This document shows, in pieces, positions 47,152-56,915 of a DNA stretch of 64,000 nt. The notes below the pieces were generated by a model. That model did no database searches, was not told the origin of the DNA, and saw only the letters and a list, made by a program, of their open reading frames with translations. The stretch is from positions 370,683 through 434,682 of the forward strand of contig NZ_JACNML010000001.1 in the NCBI RefSeq assembly GCF_020005365.1, written 5' to 3'. The position numbers and the translations under genes were made by a program. Position 1 is the stretch's first letter, and the number at the start of each line of letters is the position of its first letter. The stretch is from Kangiella shandongensis (lineage in GTDB: Bacteria > Pseudomonadota > Gammaproteobacteria > Enterobacterales > Kangiellaceae).

Positions 47152-49857
47152 TTAGAAAGTCTGTGTGTACTGAACATAAGTGAAACGTCCATAACCATGG
47201 TATAAATCCATGTTGTAGTCACGGTTATCATAAGTCACTAACGTTGGTAATTTCTCACCGACATTTCGTGCACCTACTGTAACGCGACCATCCCAAGGAG
47301 TGTTATAGTTCAACTGAATGTCGTGTGTAGTCCAGCTACCCACATGGTTATCACCTAAACCGTTTGCATCAATAGTATTTGTATTAAGTGCAAACTGGAA
47401 GTCACCAATAGAGTACTGGTTACGCAATTGAGCGCGGTACTCTGGAAGACTAGCGATACCAACCAAATCTTCACCATCATTGATGGTATACTCATCAACA
47501 TAGCTGATCTGCAACGTTGAATCGAAAACACCGCCACCTAGGTCAAAGCGAGTATGCATGTTCCAGTCAATGCTGCTAGTGTTAAGAGTACCTTCGTTAC
47601 CATTACCACGTACTACCTGAGTAATTACCTGACAAGTCTGTGTTGGGTCAACTGCACAAGGCTGCGACTCACGAGTCACGATCATAGCCTCATCAATTGG
47701 ACGAGGATCATAGTTAGCATCACCTGGCTGATAGATACCAGACTCAGTACCACGACGGTTTACAACCGTTTGCGCGGAGAATGAAGTAATTCGGTCTTCA
47801 ATTTCAATTGAAGAGTAATCAAGAGTCATATCAAACCAGTCAACTGGCTGCCATACAGCACCTACTGCATACTGTTCTGACTGCTCTGATGATAGATCTG
47901 GGTTTGAAATAGACAAGCCGTTAATCTGACACTCATCAGTACGATCACCGTTCAACACGTCACAAGTGTCAGCATCAGTAATCGAGTCAGCAGAGAATGC
48001 AGGCTTCTGGGTTAAGATGTCCAATGTTGGAGCACGGAAACCTTCTCCCCACGAAGCACGCAACGTTAGTTCATCTGTCGGTTGATAACGGAAACCAATT
48101 TTTGGTGAGAAATCGTTACCATAGTCAGAGTAGTCATCGTAACGACCCGCTAAAGACACTTCGAAGTTATCCATGAATGGCATTAACGTCTCGAAATACA
48201 TAGCGTTTACATCACGACCACCACCAGCAGAGTTACCAGCAGAACCACCGACTAAACCAGCTTCAGACTGTGCATCGTATAAATCTTGGTAAAACTCTTC
48301 ACGACGCTCAGCACCAACAACCATCTGCATTGCACCGCCGTCAAGTTCCATGATGTCGAACGCTACAGAGGCGTAAACTTCATCAATATTGAAATCACTT
48401 TCACGCGACGTAGTAACAGCTGAACCACTTAATACTGACTCAGGGTTTGACGATGGTTGCTGAACATTATAACCATAGTAATATGTATCAGGATCAAACG
48501 CGCTTGTGTTATCACCGTAAACCGCATAACCTGGGTTAAAGTCATTAACAAAGCCCCATGCAGTTGCAGCAGCTAGATAACCGTTACCGATTTCTTTCGT
48601 ACTGTTGCGAACGCGGCGCGCACCAAAATCGATCTCTGCGCTACCAACATAACCTGTAGCACCAACAAGGAAATCAGTGTTAGTGTTATTCACAGTATTA
48701 TCACGGTTACCTACCGCAGCAAAACGGTGCCAGATGTCAACATCACGCTGAGCCCCTACAAGGCTTGCGTCATAAGCAACCGAGTTCGGGTTATTTGGAT
48801 CGTAATACCAAGCGTCTGGGTTTGTTGGGTTATTGTAACTGTTAGAGTCAATTAAAAGATTATCATAGAAGAATGTACTATCAGGTACCGGAGCATAACG
48901 ACCAAAAGATTTTGTCTTATTTACGCTAGCGTTAGAGTACAATTCCCAATCGTCGTTAATCTGGTGACGAGCTTTTAAGAAGATAGACTCGTTGTTATTT
49001 GATGCTTCAGTCGCATTCGTAGCGTTGAAGTTATAACGGCAAAGAGCACCATCTCTGAAGTAGTTTTCTTCTGAACAGGCGCCAGGGATACCGACAAAGT
49101 CAAACGCACGTCGTGAAGTAAAGTTAGCACCATAGATAGATGTGCCTGATTCAACCCACGGGAAATCACGCTCAAAAATAATCTCACGCTTATTCCATGA
49201 TACGCCAGCGAGCAAGCTTGTAGTACCATCAGACGAACCAAACAGAGCATGACCAGTTTCACGGTCACCACCGTCCGCAGGAACGCTTACTTCACCTTTG
49301 CTCACCATCAATTCTGCGCCATTGTAGTCTTGACGAGTGATGACGTTCACTACACCACCAATCGCGTCAGAACCGTATACCGCTGATGCACCATCAGTCA
49401 ATACTTCAATTCTCTCAATCGCGCCTAGTGGGATAGAGTTTAAATCCTGGCCTTGACCTGTTGAAGGTGAGTGCGTTAAACGACGACCATCAATCAGAAC
49501 CAAAGTACGACCTGAGCCAATACCACGCAAGTTAATGGTTGAAACACCTTGCGCCGAACTACCAGATTGTGGACGTAAAGAACCAGAGCTGTTAAACGTT
49601 AATTCACGCATTAATTCTGATGCAGATGTTGCACCAGACAACTCAATAGTTTCACGGTCAATTACTGTAATCGGGTTAGCGCCTTCAACGTCTGAACGCT
49701 TCAAGCGTGAACCAGTAACAACAATTCGTTCTGCTTCTTCTTCAGCGCCGTCTTCGTCAGCAGCAAAAGTTGCTGGAGCGCTAACAGCCATAGAAGCAGC
49801 AAAACCGCTATATAAAGCGACTTTTACAGCCTTAGCTATCATTGTCTTGTTAGTCAT
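47152..49857 (-). CDS. TonB-dependent outer membrane receptor
   Basis: 901-residue outer membrane transporter energised by TonB. A long signal peptide (about 1-33, ending FAA) is followed by a TonB box-like ERIVVTGSRL and a plug domain (about 48-165, INLRGIGSGRTLVLIDGRRL). A 22-strand barrel ends with an aromatic residue (QYTQTF). The plug sequence resembles receptors of marine Alteromonadales-type bacteria often linked to peptide or carbohydrate uptake; the substrate cannot be told. ATG 49857 with AGGTAGGAA upstream is used; the frame extends to 49944 but without a start signal. Transcribed alone. Confidence 0.9.
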   Translation of the reverse strand: MTNKTMIAKAVKVALYSGFAASMAVSAPATFAADEDGAEEEAERIVVTGSRLKRSDVEGANPITVIDRETIELSGATSASELMRELTFNSSGSLRPQSGSSAQGVSTINLRGIGSGRTLVLIDGRRLTHSPSTGQGQDLNSIPLGAIERIEVLTDGASAVYGSDAIGGVVNVITRQDYNGAELMVSKGEVSVPADGGDRETGHALFGSSDGTTSLLAGVSWNKREIIFERDFPWVESGTSIYGANFTSRRAFDFVGIPGACSEENYFRDGALCRYNFNATNATEASNNNESIFLKARHQINDDWELYSNASVNKTKSFGRYAPVPDSTFFYDNLLIDSNSYNNPTNPDAWYYDPNNPNSVAYDASLVGAQRDVDIWHRFAAVGNRDNTVNNTNTDFLVGATGYVGSAEIDFGARRVRNSTKEIGNGYLAAATAWGFVNDFNPGYAVYGDNTSAFDPDTYYYGYNVQQPSSNPESVLSGSAVTTSRESDFNIDEVYASVAFDIMELDGGAMQMVVGAERREEFYQDLYDAQSEAGLVGGSAGNSAGGGRDVNAMYFETLMPFMDNFEVSLAGRYDDYSDYGNDFSPKIGFRYQPTDELTLRASWGEGFRAPTLDILTQKPAFSADSITDADTCDVLNGDRTDECQINGLSISNPDLSSEQSEQYAVGAVWQPVDWFDMTLDYSSIEIEDRITSFSAQTVVNRRGTESGIYQPGDANYDPRPIDEAMIVTRESQPCAVDPTQTCQVITQVVRGNGNEGTLNTSSIDWNMHTRFDLGGGVFDSTLQISYVDEYTINDGEDLVGIASLPEYRAQLRNQYSIGDFQFALNTNTIDANGLGDNHVGSWTTHDIQLNYNTPWDGRVTVGARNVGEKLPTLVTYDNRDYNMDLYHGYGRFTYVQYTQTF

Positions 49858-50185
49858 AAAATTCCTACCTATAGATAAGTTGGTAAATTTTCTTTGTTGT
49901 CCCAAAGCCTTTTTTCGCCTCCCATAAGATAAGGGCCATGGCAAAATACAGCCTTGGAGTATGCTATAGGTACCACATTAAAATTATTTGGTCAACAAAA
50001 TTTACATATGACTTCATTAAATCAAATGATCAAATTATCCCTTTAACGCGCTGATTTTATTGAGTTTAACTCGTTAATTTTTTTCACGAACTCAGCGAAC
50101 ATTTGTACATTTATTGAACTACACAAACGTCTCTAAAATGCAGGACTGACTTATACAGGACTTTACTTACATCTTTCTCTCAGCT

Positions 50186-50260
50186 TGCACCAAATTAGTG
50201 CACCACATTCACGTTTTTACTCGGTTCTAAATAGTTTTAAATTCAGGGACTGGTTATAAT
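50186..50260 (+). promoter_or_regulatory. NtrC-type site and sigma-70 promoter of glnA
   Basis: TGCACC-AAAT-TAGTGCA (50186-50202) matches the NtrC site consensus (TGCACC-N4-GGTGCA) with one mismatch. TGGTTATAAT (50251-50260) is a perfect extended -10 box of a sigma-70 promoter, about 46 bp from the ATG. I see no sigma-54 -24/-12 element. The rest of the 49858-50305 gap is AT-rich and must also hold the TonB receptor promoter. Confidence 0.65.
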
Positions 50261-50305
50261 GACGCCAGTTTCAACTTAATCATCAAGAAATCGGGGTGTT
50301 TTACT

Positions 50306-51715
50306 ATGTCAGTAGACAATGTTTTAAAAATGATTGAAGAGTATGACGTTAAGTTTGTCGACTTGCGTTTTACCGATACAAAAGGTAAAGAGCAGCACGT
50401 CACTATCCCTGCTCGTGTAGTAGATGAAGATCTGCTGACCGAGGGTAAGATGTTTGACGGCTCTTCAATTGCAGGTTGGAAAGGAATCAACGAATCAGAC
50501 ATGGTATTGATGCCTAACACGGATACTGCCGTGATGGATCCTTTCTATGAAGACGCCACACTATTGTTGCGCTGTGATATTTTAGAACCAGCGACCATGA
50601 GTGGCTATGATCGTGATCCACGCTCTGTCGCCAGACGTGCGGAAGAGTATTTGAAGTCAACTGGCCTCGCTGACTCGGCATTCTTCGGCCCTGAACCAGA
50701 ATTCTTCGTGTTTGAAGACGTTAAGTTTAAAACGGACATGGGCGGCTCTTTCTATAAAGTGGACGACCCTGAATCGGCGTGGAACTCAGACAGAGAATAC
50801 GAAGGTGGTAACATTGGTCACCGCCCACGCGTAAAAGGTGGTTACTTCCCAGTACCGCCAGTCGACTCTTCTCAAGATCTACGCTCGCAAATGTGCTTAG
50901 TGCTTGAGAGTATGGGGCAGGTCATCGAGGCTCACCACCACGAAGTGGGTACTGCAGGTCAAAACGAAATCGCAACTCAGTTTAACTCTTTAGTGAAAAA
51001 AGCAGACGAAATTCAGGTCTATAAATATGTCGTGCACAATGTTGCCCATGCTTACGGTAAGACAGCTACCTTCATGCCAAAACCTATCTATGGTGATAAT
51101 GGTTCAGGTATGCACGTCCATATGTCATTAGCCAAAGAAGGCACTAACATCTTCGCTGGTGACAAATATGCCGGTCTATCTGAAGAAGCACTTTACTATA
51201 TTGGCGGTATTATTAAGCACGCTCGTGCCCTGAATGCTCTAACCAACCCATCCACCAACTCTTATAAGCGTCTGGTTCCAGGTTTCGAAGCACCGGTGAT
51301 GTTAGCTTATTCTGCTAAGAACCGTTCAGCATCAATTCGTGTACCACACGTAGGCAGCGCCAAAGCACGCCGTATCGAGGTTCGCTTCCCAGATCCAATG
51401 GCTAACCCATACCTGGCATTCGCAGGCTTGATGATGGCCGGTCTTGACGGTATCCAGAACAAAATTCACCCTGGTGACGCCATGGATAAAGATTTATATG
51501 ATCTTCCTGCGGAAGAAGCATTGTCAATCCCACAGGTCGCCGGCTCTCTGGAAGAAGCCTTAAATGCGCTGGATGAAGACCGTGAGTTCTTAACTCGTGG
51601 CGGTGTATTCTCTGACGATATGCTGGATGCTTATATTGAACTTAAGCGCGGTGACGTTGAGCGCTTAAAGCTGACACCATCACCGGTTGAGTTTGATCTG
51701 TACTACAGTCTGTAA
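50306..51715 (+). CDS. glnA: Glutamine synthetase, type I
   Basis: Dodecameric enzyme that makes glutamine from glutamate, ammonia and ATP. Family signatures [12 protein letters not shown], the [14 protein letters not shown] active-site block and [17 protein letters not shown] are present. The adenylylation site is Tyr398 in [10 protein letters not shown], so it is the GS-I-beta type controlled by GlnE. 469 residues, the E. coli length. It lies upstream of ntrB and ntrC, with a DUF4124 gene between, and its own terminator follows. Confidence 0.97.
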   Translation: MSVDNVLKMIEEYDVKFVDLRFTDTKGKEQHVTIPARVVDEDLLTEGKMFDGSSIAGWKGINESDMVLMPNTDTAVMDPFYEDATLLLRCDILEPATMSGYDRDPRSVARRAEEYLKSTGLADSAFFGPEPEFFVFEDVKFKTDMGGSFYKVDDPESAWNSDREYEGGNIGHRPRVKGGYFPVPPVDSSQDLRSQMCLVLESMGQVIEAHHHEVGTAGQNEIATQFNSLVKKADEIQVYKYVVHNVAHAYGKTATFMPKPIYGDNGSGMHVHMSLAKEGTNIFAGDKYAGLSEEALYYIGGIIKHARALNALTNPSTNSYKRLVPGFEAPVMLAYSAKNRSASIRVPHVGSAKARRIEVRFPDPMANPYLAFAGLMMAGLDGIQNKIHPGDAMDKDLYDLPAEEALSIPQVAGSLEEALNALDEDREFLTRGGVFSDDMLDAYIELKRGDVERLKLTPSPVEFDLYYSL

Positions 51716-51744
51716 TAATCAGCTGTAAATTCAAGCAGAGATGT

Positions 51745-51773
51745 AAAGCCCGGCACAGTCCGGGCTTTTTATT
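51745..51773 (+). terminator. Terminator of glnA
   Basis: A perfect 9-bp stem AAAGCCCGG/CCGGGCTTT with a 6-nt loop is followed by TTATTTT. Confidence 0.9.
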
Positions 51774-51834
51774 TTGACAGCTTAGAGCCAGTTTAAGATA
51801 CTAAAGAGTAGAGTCATTAATCCAAGGATCAGCT

Positions 51835-52395
51835 ATGAGGCCGCTAGTAAAAATGCTTCTTGCAGGAGTCATTGGCGCCGGTGTATTAACAGCTTTGGCC
51901 GCCAACGAAACCGTTTTATATAAAAAAGTCGATAAGGATGGCAACGTCATTTTTACCGATAAACCTATTCCTGGTTCTACGCCAGTTAAAGTCAATACCG
52001 ATAAAAATACCGTAGAAACCCCCAGGTCAAGTTTCAGGACCAGACAAGAGGTAAATGACGAAGACTCTGAAGAAGCGTTCCAATACGAAGTGCTGGCCAT
52101 TGACAGCCCTCAAAATGACGAAGGGATCCGCGCCAATGATGGTAATATCAATATTATTGCCGGTATAACGCCACAACTTAAAGCAGAGCATAGCCTGCAA
52201 CTGGTCATTGATGGCTCAGCTTATGGCTCTGCGCAAAAGTTACCCTACTTCAACTTGACCAATGTCGATCGGGGCACACATACCGCCTCTATTGATGTCA
52301 TCAATGATAAAACGCAAGAAGTCATTCAGTCCAGCCAGCCAATAACATTCCACGTACTCAGGGCATCGAGGTTGCACAATAAACGAAGAAATTAG
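51835..52395 (+). CDS. DUF4124 domain periplasmic protein
   Basis: 186 residues with a signal peptide (about 1-23) and a DUF4124 domain right after it (ETVLYKKVDKDGNVIFTDKP, about 25-50). A predicted beta domain follows (about 80-175). The function is unknown. DUF4124 genes lie between glnA and ntrB in several gammaproteobacteria, so the location is conserved, perhaps without functional reason. A hairpin without a T-run follows the gene. Confidence 0.85.
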   Translation: MRPLVKMLLAGVIGAGVLTALAANETVLYKKVDKDGNVIFTDKPIPGSTPVKVNTDKNTVETPRSSFRTRQEVNDEDSEEAFQYEVLAIDSPQNDEGIRANDGNINIIAGITPQLKAEHSLQLVIDGSAYGSAQKLPYFNLTNVDRGTHTASIDVINDKTQEVIQSSQPITFHVLRASRLHNKRRN

Positions 52396-52402
52396 TTGGC
52401 AG

Positions 52403-52431
52403 GCAAAACGCACCAAAACGGTGCGTTTTGC
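52403..52431 (+). other. Strong hairpin between the DUF4124 gene and ntrB
   Basis: GCAAAACGCACC/GGTGCGTTTTGC is a perfect 12-bp stem with a 5-nt loop (AAAAC). No long T-tract follows, so it may be a weak terminator or an mRNA stabiliser. Its arms share ACGGTGCGTT with the repeats at 61518 and 63678. Confidence 0.7.
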
Positions 52432-52481
52432 TGTAGTGCTGTTATACTTGACGGACATTACCACTGAACACGCTCCAGCCC

Positions 52482-53603
52482 ATGCAGTTTGAACGTTTAC
52501 TGGACAACCTTTCAACCGCCATCGTTGTATTTGATGCCCATGGTCGCTTCGTCTACCTGAATCAAGCCGCTGAAAGAGCCTTTTCGACCAGCAGCAAGGT
52601 GTTAACCGGTAAGCGTTACAGTTACTTTATTGCCAGCGACAGCCTGCCATTGAACGAAATCATGGAAGGGTTGAGACAAAATGGGCAGTTTATTCTCGAC
52701 GACGTCAATCTGGAACTGCTCAATGGTCAGCAGCTCACCGTCGATCTTACCGGTCACTGGTTTACGGCGAGAGAGCCCTACCTCATCGTTGAATGGCAAA
52801 ACCCACTGCATTTTCCACACCGAGGGCTCGCTCAAGGGCTATCCGAGCAAAGCCGGGTCAGTGATCGTTTACTGCAAAAGCTGGCTCATGAAATTAAAAA
52901 CCCATTGAGCGGTATTCGTGGTGCGGCGCAGCTACTGCAGCACGAATCATCAATGTTGGTGAACGACTCAGCACACTCAATAAAAGAATTCACCGATATT
53001 ATCGAGCACGAAAGCAACCGCCTAACCGAGCTTGTCGATAGGATGTTGTTATCAACTCACAAGGCAACTCGCGTCGAAATGAATATCCATGAAACCACGG
53101 AAAAAGTGTTAGAGCTGTGCACAATTAACCTGCCACCACATGTCGAGTTTGTCCGCGACTATGATCCCAGCCTGCCGGATTTTTACTGCGCGCCAGACTC
53201 AGTGTATCAGGCCGTACTCAATCTGACGCAAAATGCTATTGACGCCGTCGAGTCGCAACAAGAAGCGACTATCACCCTCCGCACCCGAGCTCTGCCACGC
53301 CACACCATTGACGATACCCAGTACCCGTTGACGGTCTGCGTTCAGGTTGAGGATAATGGCCCCGGCATTCCAGCAGAATTACAGCCTAATATTTTCTTTC
53401 CCTTGATTAGTGGAAAGAACAGTAGCGGTCTTGGCCTGGGCATTGCACAAAGCCTGATTCAGCAACAAAAGGGATTAATCGAATTTAACAGCGCGCCTGG
53501 CAAAACCTGTTTTAGTATTTACCTACCCGTCATAAAGAAAAACAGCAGCCTACCGAATGACATCACTACCGCACTGGAGAAAAACCGTGACGCAAACGAA
53601 TGA
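52482..53603 (+). CDS. glnL: Nitrogen regulation sensor histidine kinase NtrB
   Basis: Cytoplasmic sensor kinase that phosphorylates NtrC when nitrogen is limiting, under control of the PII protein. A PAS domain (about 5-105) is followed by the H-box [19 protein letters not shown] (phosphorylated His136) and the ATP-binding domain with N-box [10 protein letters not shown] and G-box [11 protein letters not shown]. 373 residues, slightly longer than E. coli NtrB (349). It has no membrane helix, as expected. It overlaps the ntrC gene by 17 bp. Confidence 0.93.
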   Translation: MQFERLLDNLSTAIVVFDAHGRFVYLNQAAERAFSTSSKVLTGKRYSYFIASDSLPLNEIMEGLRQNGQFILDDVNLELLNGQQLTVDLTGHWFTAREPYLIVEWQNPLHFPHRGLAQGLSEQSRVSDRLLQKLAHEIKNPLSGIRGAAQLLQHESSMLVNDSAHSIKEFTDIIEHESNRLTELVDRMLLSTHKATRVEMNIHETTEKVLELCTINLPPHVEFVRDYDPSLPDFYCAPDSVYQAVLNLTQNAIDAVESQQEATITLRTRALPRHTIDDTQYPLTVCVQVEDNGPGIPAELQPNIFFPLISGKNSSGLGLGIAQSLIQQQKGLIEFNSAPGKTCFSIYLPVIKKNSSLPNDITTALEKNRDANE

Positions 53604-54219
53604 ATTAAGCCATACCGTGCTCGTAGTCGATGATGACAGCTCCATTCGCTGGGTGCTGGCGCGAGCCTTAAATAATGCTCAGATGAAAGTCTTAGCCTGT
53701 GACAGTGGCCAGCAGGCATTGGAGCTCATCAAGGAGCAGCAACCCGATCTTGTAATCACGGATATTCAAATGAGTGGTATGACAGGCTTGGAATTACTGG
53801 AAACCATTAACCTCAACTGGCCACAGATACCAGTGATCATGATAACGGCCTATGCCGACACCGATCTCGGCAGCAAAACTCATGAGCTCGGTGCTTTTGA
53901 CTATTTGCCTAAGCCATTTGATATCAACCATGTTATCAAGCTTTGTCAGCGAGCTTTAGACAGTCACAAGGAAGCCAGTGACTTACCATTATGGCTACAG
54001 CATATCGAAAAAAAAATCGACAGCGATTATCACCAGGGTAACAGCGAAGTGCTGATAGAAATGCAACAGGAGTTCGAACAGTTCATAGCCCGCTCAGCCT
54101 TACGCCTGAGTCAGGATCACAAACAGAAAGCGGCTAAAATTTTAGGCTGGGGTCGCAATACACTGACCCGCAAACTACAATACTGGAACCAGCAGAATAA
54201 TCCCAAGAAAGAAGAATAA
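53587..54219 (+). CDS. NtrC-like response regulator lacking the AAA+ domain
   Basis: 210-residue response regulator. The receiver domain (about 8-125) has the acidic pair, phosphorylated Asp59 in ITDIQMSGM and Lys in LPKPFD. A short linker leads straight to the Fis-type helix-turn-helix (about 160-203, HKQKAAKILGWGRNTLTRKLQYWN-like). The helix-turn-helix is nearly that of NtrC, but the whole central sigma-54-activating ATPase (about 240 residues, with GAFTGA) is absent. The frame is clean, so this is a real domain deletion or a natural short form, not a frameshift. Start GTG 53587 (GGAG upstream) lies inside the end of ntrB. It cannot open sigma-54 promoters and probably acts on sigma-70 promoters such as that of glnA. 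Confidence 0.88.
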   Translation: MTQTNELSHTVLVVDDDSSIRWVLARALNNAQMKVLACDSGQQALELIKEQQPDLVITDIQMSGMTGLELLETINLNWPQIPVIMITAYADTDLGSKTHELGAFDYLPKPFDINHVIKLCQRALDSHKEASDLPLWLQHIEKKIDSDYHQGNSEVLIEMQQEFEQFIARSALRLSQDHKQKAAKILGWGRNTLTRKLQYWNQQNNPKKEE

Positions 54220-54222
54220 CTG

Positions 54223-54684
54223 ATGCTACACATAGTCCTGTTCGAACCCGAAATTCCACCAAATACCGGTAATATTATCCGCCTATGTGCCAATACCGGT
54301 ATGCAACTGCATTTAATTAAACCTCTGGGGTTTGAGCTGGACGATAAGCGAATGCGTCGTGCCGGTCTCGATTATCACGAGTGGGCCAACGTTATTATTC
54401 ATGATAATTACGAATCCTTTAAAAAAGACCAGCAACCACAACGGCTGTTTGCTCTTAGTACAAAAGGCTCAAAACACTATCACGAAATCAACTATCAGGA
54501 TGAGGACTATTTTATTTTCGGCCCCGAGACACGAGGCTTGCCCGCGCATATCCTGCAAGAGCTGTCAGCGACGCTATTACGCATTCCAATGAAGGATGGT
54601 AGCAGGAGCCTGAATTTATCCAATACAGCGGCTATTATGGCGTTTGAAGCACTTAGGCAACTGGGGTTTACTACGCTAAATTAA
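54223..54684 (+). CDS. trmL: tRNA (cytidine/uridine-34 2'-O)-methyltransferase TrmL
   Basis: SPOUT-fold enzyme that methylates the ribose of the wobble base in tRNA-Leu. The SpoU-type motifs EPEIPPNTGNIIRLCANTG, FGPETRGLP and SLNLSNTAAIMAFEAL are present, the last forming the knot. 153 residues, close to E. coli TrmL (157). It starts 3 bp after the ntrC stop and so may be co-transcribed with it. Methyl donor: SAM. Confidence 0.95.
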   Translation: MLHIVLFEPEIPPNTGNIIRLCANTGMQLHLIKPLGFELDDKRMRRAGLDYHEWANVIIHDNYESFKKDQQPQRLFALSTKGSKHYHEINYQDEDYFIFGPETRGLPAHILQELSATLLRIPMKDGSRSLNLSNTAAIMAFEALRQLGFTTLN

Positions 54685-54708
54685 ACTCATTCAGCAGGAT
54701 TACATGAA

Positions 54709-55089
54709 ATGGACTTATTGACACAAAAAGAGCTACTGTTAATTATTACAGCTTGGACTTTACCTTGGTTTATCCTACATTCTTTGTACAAGAAATTTAC
54801 TAACAAAGCTACCCTCAGCATAGGCCTTGCGTTATGTTGGATTATTCAGACTCTTAGTCACATTTATATTATAAGACACGCTCATCACCTAACTGACTTC
54901 CCCTTTTCTGGCAATCTGTTTTGGGTAGGCTTTATAATTTTAATCGCCCAGTCATTACCCAACATACTTTACAGCTTATTTGCAAAGAATAAGGTACACT
55001 TTGGGGTTTATATCTTTTGCTGGTTTATTCTTATACCCGCAGCCTATCATCTATATTTAGGTATACTTTTGGTCTTTTCTTTGGAGTAG
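54709..55089 (+). CDS. Unknown small membrane protein
   Basis: 126 residues with four predicted transmembrane helices (about 8-28, 38-55, 68-88 and 100-122). No family recognised. The gene starts 24 bp after trmL and ends 1 bp before the stop of convergent gpsA. A second ATG out of frame lies 5 nt upstream, at 54704; the in-frame ATG 54709 is followed by the first helix. Codon use is more AT-rich than that of trmL. Confidence 0.66.
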   Translation: MDLLTQKELLLIITAWTLPWFILHSLYKKFTNKATLSIGLALCWIIQTLSHIYIIRHAHHLTDFPFSGNLFWVGFIILIAQSLPNILYSLFAKNKVHFGVYIFCWFILIPAAYHLYLGILLVFSLE

Positions 55090-55090
55090 G

Positions 55091-56095
55091 TTAAGACTCG
55101 GCTTTTAAATCTCGAGTCAGCAACTCGTGCGCTGCCGCTTTCGGATCTTCGCCTTCGTAAATGATTTTATAGATAGCTTCGCAAATCGGCATTTCTACAC
55201 CGGCGCGCTCAGACAGCATATGAATCTCATGAGCGTTTCGAACGCCTTCGACCACCTGCCCAATCGCTTGTTCAGCCCCTTCGCGATCACCGCCCTGCCC
55301 TAGAGCCAGACCAAAGCGCCTATTGCGGGACTGATCATCAGTACAGGTCAACACCAGATCGCCCATCCCAGCCATACCATTAAAGGTTTCTGGTTTACCG
55401 CCAAGTGCTACGCCGAGGCGCTTCATCTCAGCCAGGCCGCGAGTAATCAGCGCCGTACGCGCATTCGAGCCGAACCCTAAACCATCGGCGATACCCGCAC
55501 CAATTGCCACCACATTCTTAACCGCACCACCGACTTGCAGGCCGATGACGTCCGTACTGATATAAACGCGGAAGCGATCATTATGAAAGTCGAGCGCAAG
55601 CTCTTCGGCAAGTTCACGCTGGTTCGAGGCCAGGCTGATTGCCGTTGGCATCCCATGTGCCATTTCTTTGGCAAAACTGGGACCGGATAAAATTGCGTGA
55701 GGTTGCGTCCCACCCAGCTCTTCTATCAGTACATTACCCAACAACTCACCCGTATCCGGATCGAGGCCTTTGCTGGCCCAAATTATCGGTGTTGTGTTAG
55801 ATAGATAAGGTTTGATGCTTTCCAGTGCTGAGCGGAAAGCATGACTGGGCACCGCAACCAACACCACAGCTGGGTCACTCATGACCTCAGCAATATCACT
55901 CGAGACCTGCAAGGTCTCCGGAAAAGCCACATCGGGTAAATATCGAGTATTCGAGCGCTCTTCCTGCATGGCGTGTGCCTGCTGTATATCTCGCGCCCAC
56001 ATTTTTACCCGATGGCCATTGCTGGCTAAAACAATGGCTAATGCGGTTCCGTAGGAACCTGCTCCCAGAACCGCAAAAGACTTATGATCAGACAT
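55091..56095 (-). CDS. gpsA: Glycerol-3-phosphate dehydrogenase [NAD(P)+]
   Basis: Cytoplasmic biosynthetic enzyme that makes sn-glycerol-3-phosphate from dihydroxyacetone phosphate for phospholipid synthesis. The Rossmann motif AVLGAGSYGTALAI is at the N-terminus and the catalytic-lysine region is QVGGAVKNVVAIGAGI. 334 residues, near E. coli (339). Its ATG overlaps the secB stop by one base, so it is coupled to secB, grxC and the rhodanese gene upstream, an order also seen in E. coli. Confidence 0.96.
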   Translation of the reverse strand: MSDHKSFAVLGAGSYGTALAIVLASNGHRVKMWARDIQQAHAMQEERSNTRYLPDVAFPETLQVSSDIAEVMSDPAVVLVAVPSHAFRSALESIKPYLSNTTPIIWASKGLDPDTGELLGNVLIEELGGTQPHAILSGPSFAKEMAHGMPTAISLASNQRELAEELALDFHNDRFRVYISTDVIGLQVGGAVKNVVAIGAGIADGLGFGSNARTALITRGLAEMKRLGVALGGKPETFNGMAGMGDLVLTCTDDQSRNRRFGLALGQGGDREGAEQAIGQVVEGVRNAHEIHMLSERAGVEMPICEAIYKIIYEGEDPKAAAHELLTRDLKAES

Positions 56096-56592
56096 TAAGC
56101 GTTAGCTTCTTCCTGCTGTTGAGCAGCTTGCTGTTGCGCCTGCTCATACAGAGCGTTGAAATTAATCGGCTGGAGCACAAAGCGCGGGAAGCCACCACGA
56201 GAAACCGCCTCAGAAATTGCTTCACGGACATATGGGAACAATTGCTCACAGCAGAAAGTTCTCAACAGACGACTACGAACTTCGTCTTCCATACCTTTAA
56301 TGCCGAAAACAGCACCGTATTTTACTTCTGCGATATAAGCTGTTTTTTCACCAACTTTAGACGTCACGGTTACTTGAAGTTCAACTTCATAGCTGTCATT
56401 TTCTAAATCTTTAACGCGATTATTTAAATTAACGTTAATGTCCGGCTTATATTGCTCTAAAAAGATGTCTGGCGAGTTCGGAGCTTCAAAAGAAATGTCT
56501 TTTGCATAGATAGTTTGAACAACTAACTGCATACCTTCTGGAGTTTCAACGTTTTGCTCACCTTGATTTACTGCATTTTCATTCTCTGCCAT
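56095..56592 (-). CDS. secB: Protein-export chaperone SecB
   Basis: Tetrameric cytosolic chaperone that keeps preproteins unfolded and hands them to SecA. The family regions FEAPNSPDIFLEQYKP and VRSRLLRTFCCEQLFPYVREAI are present, and the Ala/Gln-rich C-terminus is typical. 165 residues (E. coli 155). Follows grxC by about 60 bp and overlaps gpsA by one base. Confidence 0.96.
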   Translation of the reverse strand: MAENENAVNQGEQNVETPEGMQLVVQTIYAKDISFEAPNSPDIFLEQYKPDINVNLNNRVKDLENDSYEVELQVTVTSKVGEKTAYIAEVKYGAVFGIKGMEDEVRSRLLRTFCCEQLFPYVREAISEAVSRGGFPRFVLQPINFNALYEQAQQQAAQQQEEANA

Positions 56593-56651
56593 AACTGTAC
56601 TCTCTTATTAAATCGATATTTTGATTGTTGTAATAGTATAAATTTGCCGTA

Positions 56652-56906
56652 CTAAGCTTCTAGCATCGGCTCTAATTTACCAGCTGCGTGCAGCGCATAT
56701 AAATCATCACAACCACCAATGGGTTGCTCATTGATTACAATCTGTGGAACGGTATGCCCGCCGGTAAGTGAGATCATGTGCTGACGTAGCTCACTATCAC
56801 CATCAATAGGGATCTCACGATACGCCACATCCAGTTTATCCAACAGATGTTTCGCGCGAACACAAAAAGGGCAATAACCTTTAGTGTACATCTCAACTTT
56901 AGCCAT
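56652..56906 (-). CDS. grxC: Glutaredoxin 3
   Basis: Thioltransferase of the GrxC type that reduces mixed disulfides using glutathione. The active site is CPFC (Cys12/Cys15) in GYCPFCVRAKHLL, with the cis-Pro region TVPQIVI and GGCDDL. 84 residues, as in E. coli (83). It lies between the rhodanese gene (9 bp upstream) and secB. Confidence 0.96.
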   Translation of the reverse strand: MAKVEMYTKGYCPFCVRAKHLLDKLDVAYREIPIDGDSELRQHMISLTGGHTVPQIVINEQPIGGCDDLYALHAAGKLEPMLEA

Positions 56907-56915
56907 AATAAAGAC

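Noticed and set aside
52403..52431. Third copy of the REPIN-like repeat
   Set aside because: It shares ACGGTGCGTT but lacks the CGTAGGG outer arms and the second palindrome; it is a single hairpin.
53587..54219. Frameshift or sequencing error explaining the short NtrC
   Set aside because: No AAA+ motifs (GAFTGA, Walker A) are found in any frame between receiver and helix-turn-helix; the linker is only about 35 residues.
55975..56406. 143-codon frame across gpsA and secB
   Set aside because: Antisense to two well conserved genes and without any domain.
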